Shown here: piece by piece, positions 25,393 to 34,030 of the stretch | Layout of the letters: every line of letters begins with the position of its first letter | Numbering within the stretch: the first letter of the stretch is position 1 | NCBI RefSeq assembly: GCF_022662175.1 | Contig: NZ_JAKMCR010000001.1 | Location: 1,364,001-1,428,000 of the forward strand | Origin: Aestuariivivens marinum | GTDB taxonomy: Bacteria > Bacteroidota > Bacteroidia > Flavobacteriales > Flavobacteriaceae | Reading direction: 5' to 3' | Length of the DNA stretch: 64,000 bases | Notes under the pieces: generated by a model | Told to the model about the DNA's origin: nothing | Database searches by the model: none | What the model saw: the letters and a program-made list of their open reading frames with translations, nothing else | Position numbers and translations under genes: made by a program

Positions 25393-26577
25393 TTAGCTAA
25401 CCGCTTCTTTTATTCTTTTTATAGCTTCAATTATTAGTTCTTTTGAAGCAGCATAAGAGATACGAATACAATCTGGATTACCAAAGGCATCACCAGTTAC
25501 CGTAGCAACTAGAGCCTCTTCCAAAAGGTATAAAGAGAAATCGGTTGCGTTGTTTATGGTTTTTCCATTTAAAGTTTTTCCAAAGTAAGCTGATACATTT
25601 GGAAATACATAAAAAGCACCGTCAGGTGTGTTGGTTTTAAAGCCATCAATATTATTAAGAAGGTCTAAAACTAAGTCACGACGCTCCTTGAACTCATCAA
25701 TCATGTATTGAACCCGAGAAGGTGATTCATTTAAGGCTGTAATTACCGCACGTTGGGCTATACAGTTGGCACCACTTGTTACTTGGCCTTGGAGTTTGTT
25801 ACAGGCTCTAGCAATTTTCTCAGGAGCACCTATGTAACCTATACGCCATCCTGTCATGGCAAAAGCTTTGGAAACGCCATTTACAGTTATGGTTCTGTCG
25901 TACATGTCTTCAAATTCAGCTATGCTAGCGTGTCCTCCAATATAATTGATGTGCTCATAAATTTCATCTGAAACTACATAAATATTAGGGTGTTTAACCA
26001 AAACATTAGCCAAACCCCTTAATTCTTCTTTACTATACACCGAGCCACTTGGATTACAAGGGGAACTAAACCAAATCATTTTGGTTTTTGGCGTGATGGC
26101 AGCCTCCAATTGAGCAGGTGTCATCTTAAAATTAGTGTCAATAGAAGTTTTTACTTCAACAGGAACACCATCGTTAAGTTTAACAATATCTGAATAACTT
26201 ACCCAATACGGACAGGGTAAAATGACTTCGTCACCCGCATTCAACATCACTCCAGCTATATTTGCCAAACATTGTTTGGCACCTGTTGAAACCACAATTT
26301 GAGCTGGAGTATAGATTAAGTTATTGTCTCTTTTAAATTTTGTGATAATGGCTTCCTTTAAATCACCATAACCATCAACTGGGGAATAAGAATTGTAGTT
26401 TTCGTTAATGGCATTAATGGCAGCATCCTTAATAAAATCAGGAGTATTAAAGTCAGGTTCTCCCAGGCTTAAACCAATTATGTCTTTGCCTTCACCTCTT
26501 AATTCCCTTGCCTTCGCAGCCATAGCTAGGGTGGCCGATACAGACATGTTTAAAATTCTATCAGATAGTAATTGCAT
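25393..26577 (-). CDS. pyridoxal-phosphate aminotransferase, probable aspartate aminotransferase
   Basis: A 394-aa class I (fold type I) aminotransferase. The PLP lysine is Lys237 in NGVSKAFAMTGWRIGY. SLGEPDFNTP near residue 37, SSPCNPSGSVYS near 171 and VVSDEIYEHI near 201 are family signatures. The sequence is of the Ib subgroup typical of bacterial aspartate (or aspartate/prephenate) aminotransferases; substrate specificity cannot be fixed by eye. The gene has its own terminator, and its upstream neighbour, the desaturase gene, ends 21 bp before it in the same direction, so they may be cotranscribed. Confidence 0.9.
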   Translation of the reverse strand: MQLLSDRILNMSVSATLAMAAKARELRGEGKDIIGLSLGEPDFNTPDFIKDAAINAINENYNSYSPVDGYGDLKEAIITKFKRDNNLIYTPAQIVVSTGAKQCLANIAGVMLNAGDEVILPCPYWVSYSDIVKLNDGVPVEVKTSIDTNFKMTPAQLEAAITPKTKMIWFSSPCNPSGSVYSKEELRGLANVLVKHPNIYVVSDEIYEHINYIGGHASIAEFEDMYDRTITVNGVSKAFAMTGWRIGYIGAPEKIARACNKLQGQVTSGANCIAQRAVITALNESPSRVQYMIDEFKERRDLVLDLLNNIDGFKTNTPDGAFYVFPNVSAYFGKTLNGKTINNATDFSLYLLEEALVATVTGDAFGNPDCIRISYAASKELIIEAIKRIKEAVS

Positions 26578-26598
26578 GAAAATGTTATAAAATTATTG

Positions 26599-27699
26599 TT
26601 AAACTTGTAAAGCTGGCTTCATTCCCATTTCCTTTAAGTGTTTAAAGTGGGCAATAATGGCCTTACGTGTAGTTTTGTATTCGTTATATGGTAAGTTGAA
26701 TTCCTGTGCCGTTTCCTTAACTATTTTTGAAATTTTAGTGTAATGGATGTGGCTAATATGTGGGAAAATATGGTGTTCTACTTGATGGTTTAAGCCTCCT
26801 GTAAACCAGTTTACAATTCTGTTCTTAGTACTAAAATTAACAGTAGTTTTCAGTTGATGTACAGCCCACGTATTCTTCATAGTCCCATCTTCTTCCGGCA
26901 TTGGCATTTCAGCATCTTCCATAACATGAGCTAACTGAAACACTACGCTTAAAATTAAACCTGCTGTGTAGTGCATTACAAAAAAGCCGATTAAAATTTT
27001 CCACCAAGTTATATCTAAAAACACCATTGGTATTACAATCCAAACACCTATATAAATGATTTTGGAAATCACCAATTTGCTCCAATTCCAAACAGGGTTG
27101 GGAAATTTGCCATACGATAATTTGCGTTGCATATAGCGCTTCATTTGTTGCCAATCTGTCGTGATGGCCCAATTAATTGTTAAGAGCCCATATAGTAAAA
27201 CTGAATAATAGTGCTGGAATTTATGGTACCATTTCCATTCGGAGTGTTCAGTGAAACGTAAAATTCGACCAGCATCCAAATCTTCATCATGACCATGAAT
27301 ATTAGTATAGGTATGGTGCAATACATTGTGTTGTACTTTCCAGTTGTAAACATTTCCTGCTAAAATATAAATGCTGCTACCCATAAGGCGGTTAATCCAT
27401 TCTTTGTTTGAATACGAACCATGGTTGCCATCGTGCATTACGTTCATACCTACTCCAGCCATACCAACACCCATTACTATGGTCAGTACTAATTGTAGCC
27501 ATTGTGGAATATCTAAAGTAAGGATTAAGAAATAAGGCGTCAAAAACATCGAAAACATAACTATAGTTTTAGCCCATAGTTTCCAGTTTCCGGTCCGTTT
27601 AATATTATTTTCCTTGAAATAATCGTTAACGCGTTTGTTAAGTGTTCTAAAAAACTTTGCTGAATCTTTTCTGGAGAATGAAAGTGACTGATTGGTCAT
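26599..27699 (-). CDS. membrane fatty acid desaturase (acyl-lipid/front-end type)
   Basis: Introduces a double bond into fatty acyl chains using a di-iron centre. From ATG 27699 the protein is 366 aa with four hydrophobic spans and three histidine boxes: HDGNH (about residue 89), HNVLHH (about 124) and HQVEHH near the C-terminus. The last, in the QxxHH form, is typical of front-end (delta-5/6-like, linoleoyl-CoA) desaturases. No cytochrome b5 domain is present. A longer frame begins at TTG 27753, but that codon is part of a -7 element, so the inner ATG (TNQSLSFSRKDSAKF) is chosen. Confidence 0.92.
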   Translation of the reverse strand: MTNQSLSFSRKDSAKFFRTLNKRVNDYFKENNIKRTGNWKLWAKTIVMFSMFLTPYFLILTLDIPQWLQLVLTIVMGVGMAGVGMNVMHDGNHGSYSNKEWINRLMGSSIYILAGNVYNWKVQHNVLHHTYTNIHGHDEDLDAGRILRFTEHSEWKWYHKFQHYYSVLLYGLLTINWAITTDWQQMKRYMQRKLSYGKFPNPVWNWSKLVISKIIYIGVWIVIPMVFLDITWWKILIGFFVMHYTAGLILSVVFQLAHVMEDAEMPMPEEDGTMKNTWAVHQLKTTVNFSTKNRIVNWFTGGLNHQVEHHIFPHISHIHYTKISKIVKETAQEFNLPYNEYKTTRKAIIAHFKHLKEMGMKPALQV

Positions 27700-27750
27700 A
27701 CTATTAATTTTTACGGAATTTAACAAAATGTTAATTTGCCATATCTGGCG

Positions 27751-27758
27751 CAAAGATA
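27751..27758 (-). promoter_or_regulatory. -7 promoter element for the desaturase gene
   Basis: TATCTTTG on the minus strand fits TAnnTTTG, 51 nt before ATG 27699. Confidence 0.55.
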
Positions 27759-27815
27759 GGTATAAACGTTTTTAAGTTATATCCTTTTTAGTCAAAAAAA
27801 TGGATATAAAAACTA

Positions 27816-27823
27816 TATTTTTG
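27816..27823 (+). promoter_or_regulatory. -7 promoter element for rsmG
   Basis: TATTTTTG fits TAnnTTTG, 17 nt before the rsmG ATG. Confidence 0.55.
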
Positions 27824-27840
27824 TTGAAAATTTAACAAAA

Positions 27841-28470
27841 ATGGATCTGATCCTAAAATATTTCCCGAATCTCACAGCCGACCAAATCAATAAATTTAAG
27901 GGGCTTGAATCGCTATATCAAGATTGGAATTTGAAAATTAATGTGGTTTCCCGAAAGGATATTGATGAACTCTATTTAAGGCATGTTCTACATTCTTTGG
28001 GAATAGCAAAGGTGATTCAGTTTACAGATGGAAGCAGGATTTTAGATGTGGGTACAGGTGGCGGCTTTCCCGGTATACCATTGGCTATTATGTTTCCCCA
28101 ATGTCATTTTCATTTGGTAGACAGCATAGGTAAAAAACTAAAAGTTGTAGATGAGGTTGTCGAAGGTCTAGGGTTGACCAATGTAAAAACCACCCATAGC
28201 CGTGTTGAAGAAATTGCTGGGACATACGATTTTATTGTTAGTCGAGCTGTAGCTGCTATGCCAACCTTTGTGCATTGGGTAAAAGGTAAAATAGACAAAC
28301 AACAGAGACACGAATTAAAGAATGGGATTCTGTATTTAAAAGGTGGTGATTTAACCGAGGAGCTTAAGGATTATAGAACGACCACCATTTATAATTTAAC
28401 CGATTACTTTAAAGAAGACTTTTTCGATACTAAAAAAGTAGTGCATTTACCATTAAAGCAGAGATTGTAG
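27841..28470 (+). CDS. rsmG: 16S rRNA (guanine-527-N7)-methyltransferase RsmG
   Basis: A 209-aa SAM-dependent methyltransferase that modifies G527 in 16S rRNA. The signatures are NLKINVVSRKDIDELYLRH, the SAM-binding loop ILDVGTGGGFPGIPLAI and the later FIVSRAVAAMPTF. The length is normal for the family. It is convergent with the TPR gene, with only 5 bp between stop codons. Confidence 0.95.
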   Translation: MDLILKYFPNLTADQINKFKGLESLYQDWNLKINVVSRKDIDELYLRHVLHSLGIAKVIQFTDGSRILDVGTGGGFPGIPLAIMFPQCHFHLVDSIGKKLKVVDEVVEGLGLTNVKTTHSRVEEIAGTYDFIVSRAVAAMPTFVHWVKGKIDKQQRHELKNGILYLKGGDLTEELKDYRTTTIYNLTDYFKEDFFDTKKVVHLPLKQRL

Positions 28471-28475
28471 CCAAG

Positions 28476-29432
28476 TTACAGCTTACTTAATTCCTCAACA
28501 CTATTTTTAAAATAGTAATAATGCTTTAAATACCAATAGGATTTTGAAAACTGTTCAAGATCGTCTGCCTTGGCATCCATTTCCAATACGGATTTTACCT
28601 TTTTGAAATATGTTTTGGCATTTTCTGAATCATCCATTTTAAGGTAGGTCATTGATAAACCTAATAGCGCCTCAAAATCTTGAGAATCAAAAGCTAAGGA
28701 AATAGAGAAATCATCTAGGGCTTCTTTATATTTTCCTAAAAATAAATTTGAAGCCCCTCTATAAAAGTAAAGATAAGGGTTGCCCTTGTTCAACCTAATG
28801 GCAGAATTTAAATCGGCTTTAGCTTTTTGATAATATTTAATATCTAGATAAAATAAACCACGATCATAAAAGGCATCCGAATCTGGACTAACCAAAATGG
28901 CTGTTGAATAATCTTTAATGGCCTCCTTGTAATTTTCCATTGCAACATGAGATGCCGCCCTAAGAGTATAAGCAATTTGAAGGTCAGGTATGATAGAAAG
29001 TAAAATACTAAAATCGGTTATTGCATTTTCATATTCCCCTAGATCGTATTTTGTACATGCTAGGCTGTATCGTGCATCTATAAAACTTTTATCTAATTCT
29101 ACCGCCTTTTCATAATCGGTTTTGGCACCTTGTAAATCCTTTAGATTAAACCTGGAATTGCCTCTGTTAAAATAGGTGTCGGCATCTGGTTCTATTAGTA
29201 TGATTTTGGAATAATCAATTATAGCCCCTTCGTAGTCACCTAAATCATTTTTTGCCAGTCCCCGATAAAAATACGCGTCTAAGTTTTTTGGTTCTTGCGA
29301 AATGACTTGATCAAGTAATTCTATTTTTTCATTTAAATCGGTAGCTCTAAGCGCTTGCCTGTAAATTTTATTGACTTGCCCATAAGTGAGCAAGGGCAGT
29401 ATGGTAAATAGGGTAATTAATAGTCTTTTCAT
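28476..29432 (-). CDS. exported tetratricopeptide-repeat protein
   Basis: From ATG 29432 the protein is 318 aa with a signal peptide (KRLLITLFTILPLLTYGQ), then seven or eight TPR units (for example LDAYFYRGLAKNDLGDYEGA, ADTYFNRGNSRFNLKDLQGA). It probably scaffolds protein contacts in the periplasm; no enzymatic domain is seen. The upstream in-frame ATG at 29450 would put six residues before the signal peptide and is less likely. The partner is unknown. Confidence 0.85.
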   Translation of the reverse strand: MKRLLITLFTILPLLTYGQVNKIYRQALRATDLNEKIELLDQVISQEPKNLDAYFYRGLAKNDLGDYEGAIIDYSKIILIEPDADTYFNRGNSRFNLKDLQGAKTDYEKAVELDKSFIDARYSLACTKYDLGEYENAITDFSILLSIIPDLQIAYTLRAASHVAMENYKEAIKDYSTAILVSPDSDAFYDRGLFYLDIKYYQKAKADLNSAIRLNKGNPYLYFYRGASNLFLGKYKEALDDFSISLAFDSQDFEALLGLSMTYLKMDDSENAKTYFKKVKSVLEMDAKADDLEQFSKSYWYLKHYYYFKNSVEELSKL

Positions 29433-29816
29433 TAGCAACTTATTCAACAAAAAATATGCCGTTTTTTAAGAAATAAAATTAGGGTTATTTTTTATTAAAT
29501 ATAAGATGAAAAATGAATTAATCAGAATTATTTAAGATTATTTGCTTTAACTTTTTTATAAATACTCCTTTTCTAGTATTCTAGCGGTTTGTAAATCTAA
29601 ATGTAGAAAGTGAATAGCTTTGTTGAGTTTTCAGAAATTGGTATAATAATCTACTTTGGTCCTTAAAATAGATTTATCCTAATTGCTACTTACTGAGGCA
29701 AAATGTACCTCTCTGGTATATTTAGTATAGGATATTTAAAGATTTAGTTTAGGAGGCTAAACATTTTTTTACAAATCAAACACATATATGTTTTATCGGT
29801 TAAAGAATACACCGTA
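29433..29816. other. gene-free spacer
   Basis: AT-rich DNA between the divergent-side end of the TPR gene and the inverted-repeat element. Apart from a short palindrome around AAACA-CATATA-TGTTT I see no gene, RNA or terminator here. Confidence 0.5.
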
Positions 29817-29952
29817 AAAAAAGACTAATTAAAAGGTGTTATCCAAAGCAGAGCGAAGAATCTCTTTAAAATAATATATAAATAAGATGCTTCACTTCGT
29901 CTAGAAAACTATCTAAACTCGTTCTGAATATACTTTTTAATTAGTCTTTTTT
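29817..29952. repeat. MITE-like element with 18-bp terminal inverted repeats
   Basis: Positions 29817-29834 (six As then GACTAATTAAAA) are the exact reverse complement of 29935-29952. The 100-bp interior has no reading frame but contains AGCGAAGAATCTC and CTTCACTTCGTCTAG, resembling dispersed repeat text of Bacteroidota genomes. It could be a miniature transposable element, or two terminators and a spacer after pruA (stop at 29971, minus strand). No target-site duplication was evident. Confidence 0.5.
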
Positions 29953-29970
29953 CAACAAGGAATTGTTCTG

Positions 29971-31599
29971 TTACTCTCCCAAAAAAGGATAACGGTAATC
30001 GGTAGGTGTTACGAAGGTTTCCTTAATTAACCTTGGAGACACCCAACGTAATAGGTTTTGTGCACTACCTGCTTTATCGTTAGTGCCCGATGCTCTTGCA
30101 CCTCCAAACGGCTGTTGTCCTACAACGGCACCAGTTGGTTTATCATTAATGTAGAAGTTACCAGCACTATTTTGTAAAGCTGTTGTGGCTTCAGTAATCG
30201 CATAACGGTCTGTGGCTAAAATAGCACCGGTTAAGGCATATTCACTGGTTTCATCAACAAGTTTCAAGGTTTCAGCATATGCGTCATCTTTATACACATA
30301 AATGGTAATAACTGGACCAAACAATTCGGTACACATAGTCGTGTATTTTGGATTGGTCGTTACAATTACCGTAGGCTCTATAAAATACCCCTTGCTTTTG
30401 TCATAGCCTCCACCTGCAATGATTTCTGCATCACTATCTGCTTTAGCTTGGTCTATATACCTTGCTAATTTATCAAAAGATCCTTCATGAATCACGGCTG
30501 TGATAAAGTTGCCCATGTCTTCCGGTGAACCTATTTTAAACGATTTCAAATCTTCTAATACATAGTTCTTTACATCGTTCCATAAGTTCTTTGGAATGTA
30601 TGCCCTTGAGGCGGCACTGCATTTTTGACCTTGGAATTCGAAAGCACCACGAACAATAGCTGTGGCAACTTGCTTGGCATTAGCCGATTTGTGTGCTATT
30701 ATAAAATCTTTACCCCCTGTTTCGCCGACAATTCTGGGGTAGGTTTTATAGTTATGAATGTTGTTGCCTATTTGTTTCCACAATTCCTTAAATATAAAGG
30801 TAGACCCTGTAAAGTGTAGACCAGAGAAATCAGGACTAGCTAATATGGTTTCTGTAATCATCACTGGGTCTCCAAATACCACATTAATAACACCAGCAGG
30901 AACACCAGCTTCTTTAAACACATCCATAATCACTTTTGCAGAGTATACTTGACTGTCGCTAGGTTTCCAAATAACAACATTGCCCATTAAAGCCATACAG
31001 GATGGAAGGTTACCAGCTATCGCAGTAAAGTTAAAAGGGGTAACGGCATAGGTAAATCCTTCTAACGGACGGTATTCTACACGGTTCCAAGCATCACTAG
31101 TGCTTTCGGGTTGCTCAGCATAAATATCGGTCATATACTGCACATTAAAACGCAGAAAATCTATCAATTCACAAGCAGAATCAATCTCCGCTTGATGAAT
31201 GGTTTTGGATTGTGCTATCATTGTTGCTGCATTTATTTTGGCTCGGTATGGACCTGCAATTAGTTCAGCAGCTTTTAAGAAGATGCCGGCACGTTGTTCC
31301 CATGGTATTTGGCTCCATGTTTTTCTTGCGTCCAAAGCGGTTGCAATCGCTTCTTCAACATGTTTTTTTTCAGCGACATGATAGGTGCCTACTATGTGTT
31401 GGTGATCATGGGGGGGAGACATAGTTCTGGTGTCTCCCGTAATAACATCTTCACCATTTATATAAAGTGGAACATCAACTTTACTGTTAAACATGTCTTT
31501 GTATGCTTTAAGCACAGCCTCACGTTCTGGTGAGCCAGGCGCATAACTTTTAACGGGTTCATTAATTGCAATTGGCACATTAAAAAAGCCTTTTCCCAT
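29971..31599 (-). CDS. pruA: delta-1-pyrroline-5-carboxylate dehydrogenase
   Basis: Oxidises glutamate semialdehyde (from pyrroline-5-carboxylate) to glutamate with NAD+, the second step of proline breakdown. The 542-aa aldehyde dehydrogenase has the catalytic Glu in VGETGGKDF and the catalytic Cys in QGQKCSAASRAYIP. AVTPFNFTAIAGNLP and QQPFGGARASGTNDKAG are the signatures of the P5CDH group. It is a single-domain enzyme; no proline dehydrogenase gene (putA/prodh) is in the window. Confidence 0.95.
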   Translation of the reverse strand: MGKGFFNVPIAINEPVKSYAPGSPEREAVLKAYKDMFNSKVDVPLYINGEDVITGDTRTMSPPHDHQHIVGTYHVAEKKHVEEAIATALDARKTWSQIPWEQRAGIFLKAAELIAGPYRAKINAATMIAQSKTIHQAEIDSACELIDFLRFNVQYMTDIYAEQPESTSDAWNRVEYRPLEGFTYAVTPFNFTAIAGNLPSCMALMGNVVIWKPSDSQVYSAKVIMDVFKEAGVPAGVINVVFGDPVMITETILASPDFSGLHFTGSTFIFKELWKQIGNNIHNYKTYPRIVGETGGKDFIIAHKSANAKQVATAIVRGAFEFQGQKCSAASRAYIPKNLWNDVKNYVLEDLKSFKIGSPEDMGNFITAVIHEGSFDKLARYIDQAKADSDAEIIAGGGYDKSKGYFIEPTVIVTTNPKYTTMCTELFGPVITIYVYKDDAYAETLKLVDETSEYALTGAILATDRYAITEATTALQNSAGNFYINDKPTGAVVGQQPFGGARASGTNDKAGSAQNLLRWVSPRLIKETFVTPTDYRYPFLGE

Positions 31600-31641
31600 G
31601 ATTTTTAATTTTTTATTATTGATTTTTCATTAAATGGACTG

Positions 31642-31649
31642 CAAAATTA
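31642..31649 (-). promoter_or_regulatory. -7 promoter element for pruA
   Basis: TAATTTTG on the minus strand fits TAnnTTTG, 42 nt before the ATG. Confidence 0.55.
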
Positions 31650-31698
31650 CGAATTTTAAAATCAAAAAAAGGAAGATACTTTCTTTAAATAGGTGTGT

Positions 31699-31706
31699 TA
31701 TTTTTG
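31699..31706 (+). promoter_or_regulatory. -7 promoter element for the NRDE-family gene
   Basis: TATTTTTG fits TAnnTTTG, 46 nt before ATG 31753. Confidence 0.55.
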
Positions 31707-31752
31707 CGTATAACTTTGTAAGTTAGCCATTATTCGAAAGACTATAAGGTTT

Positions 31753-32478
31753 ATGTGTACAGTAACTATAGTTCCGAAAGGAAAACAGGATTTTATTTTA
31801 ACCTCGAACCGGGATGAAGCTCCGAATAGGGTATCGTTGCCTCCAGAATCTTATCAGGTAAATGATACTTTGGTGTTGTTTCCAAAAGACAAACTCTCTG
31901 ACGGGACTTGGATTGGGATTAGTGAAGTGAATAGGGTGGTTTGTGTGTTAAATGGTGGTTTTGAGAGACATAAGCGTCAGCCAAATTATAGAAAGAGCAG
32001 GGGGGTGGTTGCTAAAGACTTTTTAACATATGAAAAACTTGAACCTTCTGTTAAAATTTATGATTTTCAAAATATAGAACCTTTTACCATGGTGATTGCC
32101 GATTGGAACGTAAACTTAAAGTTCTATGAGTTAATATGGGATGGAGCAGTAAAACATTTTACCAAATTGCCCTTGGAACCTAAAATTTGGTCGTCTGCAA
32201 CATTGTATAATGAAATAATGAAGAATGAACGCTTGCAATGGTTTGAAGATTTTAAGGGCAAGCAGGTATTGAATAAAGAGACCTTGTTGGACTTTCATAA
32301 AAATACCGAAGCTAATAATTCAGATTATGGGATTGTTATAGACCGGGGATTTGTGAGAACAACAAGCATTACCCAAATTGATAAACAATCTGATACGGTT
32401 ACTATGCACTATGAAAACCTGAAAAACCATTCGGTTACAAACAAAACTTTTAATTTTTCGCAAACAATTAATGAATAA
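31753..32478 (+). CDS. NRDE-family (TANGO2-like) protein
   Basis: A 241-aa protein whose N-terminus carries Cys2 directly after Met and the motif TSNRDEAPNR (residues 18-27), the signature of the NRDE/TANGO2 family. These have an Ntn-hydrolase-like fold with Cys2 as the candidate nucleophile. SDGTWIGISEVNRVVCVLNGG follows as usual. In animals TANGO2 is tied to haem and lipid handling; the bacterial role is not settled. It overlaps the next gene by 8 bp, so the two probably act together. Confidence 0.85.
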   Translation: MCTVTIVPKGKQDFILTSNRDEAPNRVSLPPESYQVNDTLVLFPKDKLSDGTWIGISEVNRVVCVLNGGFERHKRQPNYRKSRGVVAKDFLTYEKLEPSVKIYDFQNIEPFTMVIADWNVNLKFYELIWDGAVKHFTKLPLEPKIWSSATLYNEIMKNERLQWFEDFKGKQVLNKETLLDFHKNTEANNSDYGIVIDRGFVRTTSITQIDKQSDTVTMHYENLKNHSVTNKTFNFSQTINE

Positions 32479-33463
32479 TACGGGGATTATGTTAACATTG
32501 GCTTACCCTGAGACCATTGTTATGGTGTCTAAGGAATGGTTTTCCCCTTTTTTACGGTTTATTGGCATAGGTAAGAAAAACTATGTTCGGGCGGGACACG
32601 CGGCTTTGGTGTTAATCAACAAAGCTACAGGTGAACTGGAGTATCATGATTTTGGGCGCTACATAACCCCAGACCCTACAGGGCGGGTGCGTGGTAAGGA
32701 TACCGATAATGAATTGGATTTTCCGATAAGGGCACAAATCGAAAATGATAAGATTCTTAATTTACACGATATCTTAACGTTTTTAGCGACCCACCCAAAG
32801 CAAACGCATGGTGATGGTAAATTAATTGCGTCGGTGTGTCGTGTGGTTGATTATCAAAAAGCAAGGGAACATATTACCAATATGCAAAATAAGCATTTTA
32901 TTAGGTATGCTGCTTTTATAAAAAAAGGCTGTAACTGTGCACGTTTTGTAACCGATAGCCTAATTGCTTCTGTTACCGATTTAGGCATTAAAAAGAAACT
33001 GAAACAGTCGAAGTGGTTTACGCCCAGTACGGTTGGCAATGTGCTGTTGGCCGATACCGAAAATCAGGTTTATGAAGTTTCTGAAACAGGTGTTGTCTCA
33101 ACATTTGAAGGTTCCCTGAAAAGTGAAAATGTAAGATGCTTTTTAGATAGTTTAAAAAATCACGAACCACATTTTATTGGAACTTTAGAACCCAGGCCTG
33201 TGAATAATTTACATGAAAAAGCACAGTGGCTGTCGGGAATTGCTGCTGGGGCTTGGTTCGAGTTGCATGATATTGAACACGATCTTGAGTATTTTTTCAA
33301 ACGTATTTCACCCTATGGAAATATTGATGTTTACGACAAGTATGTGGTGAATAATCAAGCATTTGATTATAATTTAAAGTTTGAATTTGTGCACTATTCC
33401 AACTGTAAATTTTTTCATGTGAAGCAGAATGGAGAGGTTTTTAGGTTTGATAGGAAGAGTTAG
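32471..33463 (+). CDS. DUF6695-like protein with possible permuted papain-like fold
   Basis: A 330-aa protein with no signal peptide. Two islands stand out: RAGHAALVLINKATGELEYHD (His near residue 43) and KKGCNCARFVTDSLIA (Cys near 155-157). A His before the Cys, each in this sequence setting, is the order seen in circularly permuted NlpC/P60-type (LRAT/YaeF-like) hydrolases. The C-terminal 120 residues are an unassigned domain. I know the family as DUF6695, from memory. It is encoded with, and overlaps by 8 bp, the NRDE gene; cotranscription of two putative thiol hydrolases is suggestive of a shared substrate. Confidence 0.7.
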   Translation: MNNTGIMLTLAYPETIVMVSKEWFSPFLRFIGIGKKNYVRAGHAALVLINKATGELEYHDFGRYITPDPTGRVRGKDTDNELDFPIRAQIENDKILNLHDILTFLATHPKQTHGDGKLIASVCRVVDYQKAREHITNMQNKHFIRYAAFIKKGCNCARFVTDSLIASVTDLGIKKKLKQSKWFTPSTVGNVLLADTENQVYEVSETGVVSTFEGSLKSENVRCFLDSLKNHEPHFIGTLEPRPVNNLHEKAQWLSGIAAGAWFELHDIEHDLEYFFKRISPYGNIDVYDKYVVNNQAFDYNLKFEFVHYSNCKFFHVKQNGEVFRFDRKS

Positions 33464-33559
33464 TTTTTGCTGCAGCCAGAGAATCCTGTAGGTGGAAAAG
33501 AAGCTTTTTTATGATTGTTTTAAGCTTGCAAATGTCTGTAACTGTTGATAATATAATAA

Positions 33560-33946
33560 CTAATTTATCGCAAAAGGCGCACTTAATTTAAAAGCAGGAA
33601 TAGATACCTTAAACTTTTTGGTAGTGGTAAAGTTAACCATATTGTAATGACCATACATAGCGCCAAAGGGCGAGGTTAATAAGCAACCAGAGGTATAGGT
33701 GTGCGACTCTCCTGGTTTTAAAACAGGTTTTCTGCCAATAACGCCTTCGCCAGTTACGGTTTCAACGTTGTTTAAGGCATCCAAAATATGCCATTGACGA
33801 GATAAGAGCTGTACAGAATCCTTACTTTGATTTTCAATGGTTATCGTATAGCCATAAGCATATTGTATTTTATAGTCTTTATAAAATGACCCTTCGAAGT
33901 TGGTTTCTACCGAAATTTTTATGCCTTTTGTAACTTGTTGAACCAT
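33560..33946 (-). CDS. apaG: ApaG-family protein
   Basis: A 128-aa protein of the ApaG (DUF525) beta-sandwich family. Visible motifs are GYTITIENQSKDSVQLLSRQW, VTGEGVIGRKPVLKPGESHTY and TSGCLLTSPFGAMYGHY. ApaG has been linked to Co2+ and Mg2+ sensitivity in enterobacteria, but its molecular role is unclear; the fold resembles the F-box-associated ApaG domain of eukaryotes. It is a single gene, convergent with the DUF6695-like gene. Confidence 0.92.
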   Translation of the reverse strand: MVQQVTKGIKISVETNFEGSFYKDYKIQYAYGYTITIENQSKDSVQLLSRQWHILDALNNVETVTGEGVIGRKPVLKPGESHTYTSGCLLTSPFGAMYGHYNMVNFTTTKKFKVSIPAFKLSAPFAIN

Positions 33947-34030
33947 CTTAAATACTGATAAACAATGTGTTTAGGTTGGCTAAAATAAGAAATTTTAAGA
34001 TTGATAAATTATAAAAACCGTTAAAATGCA

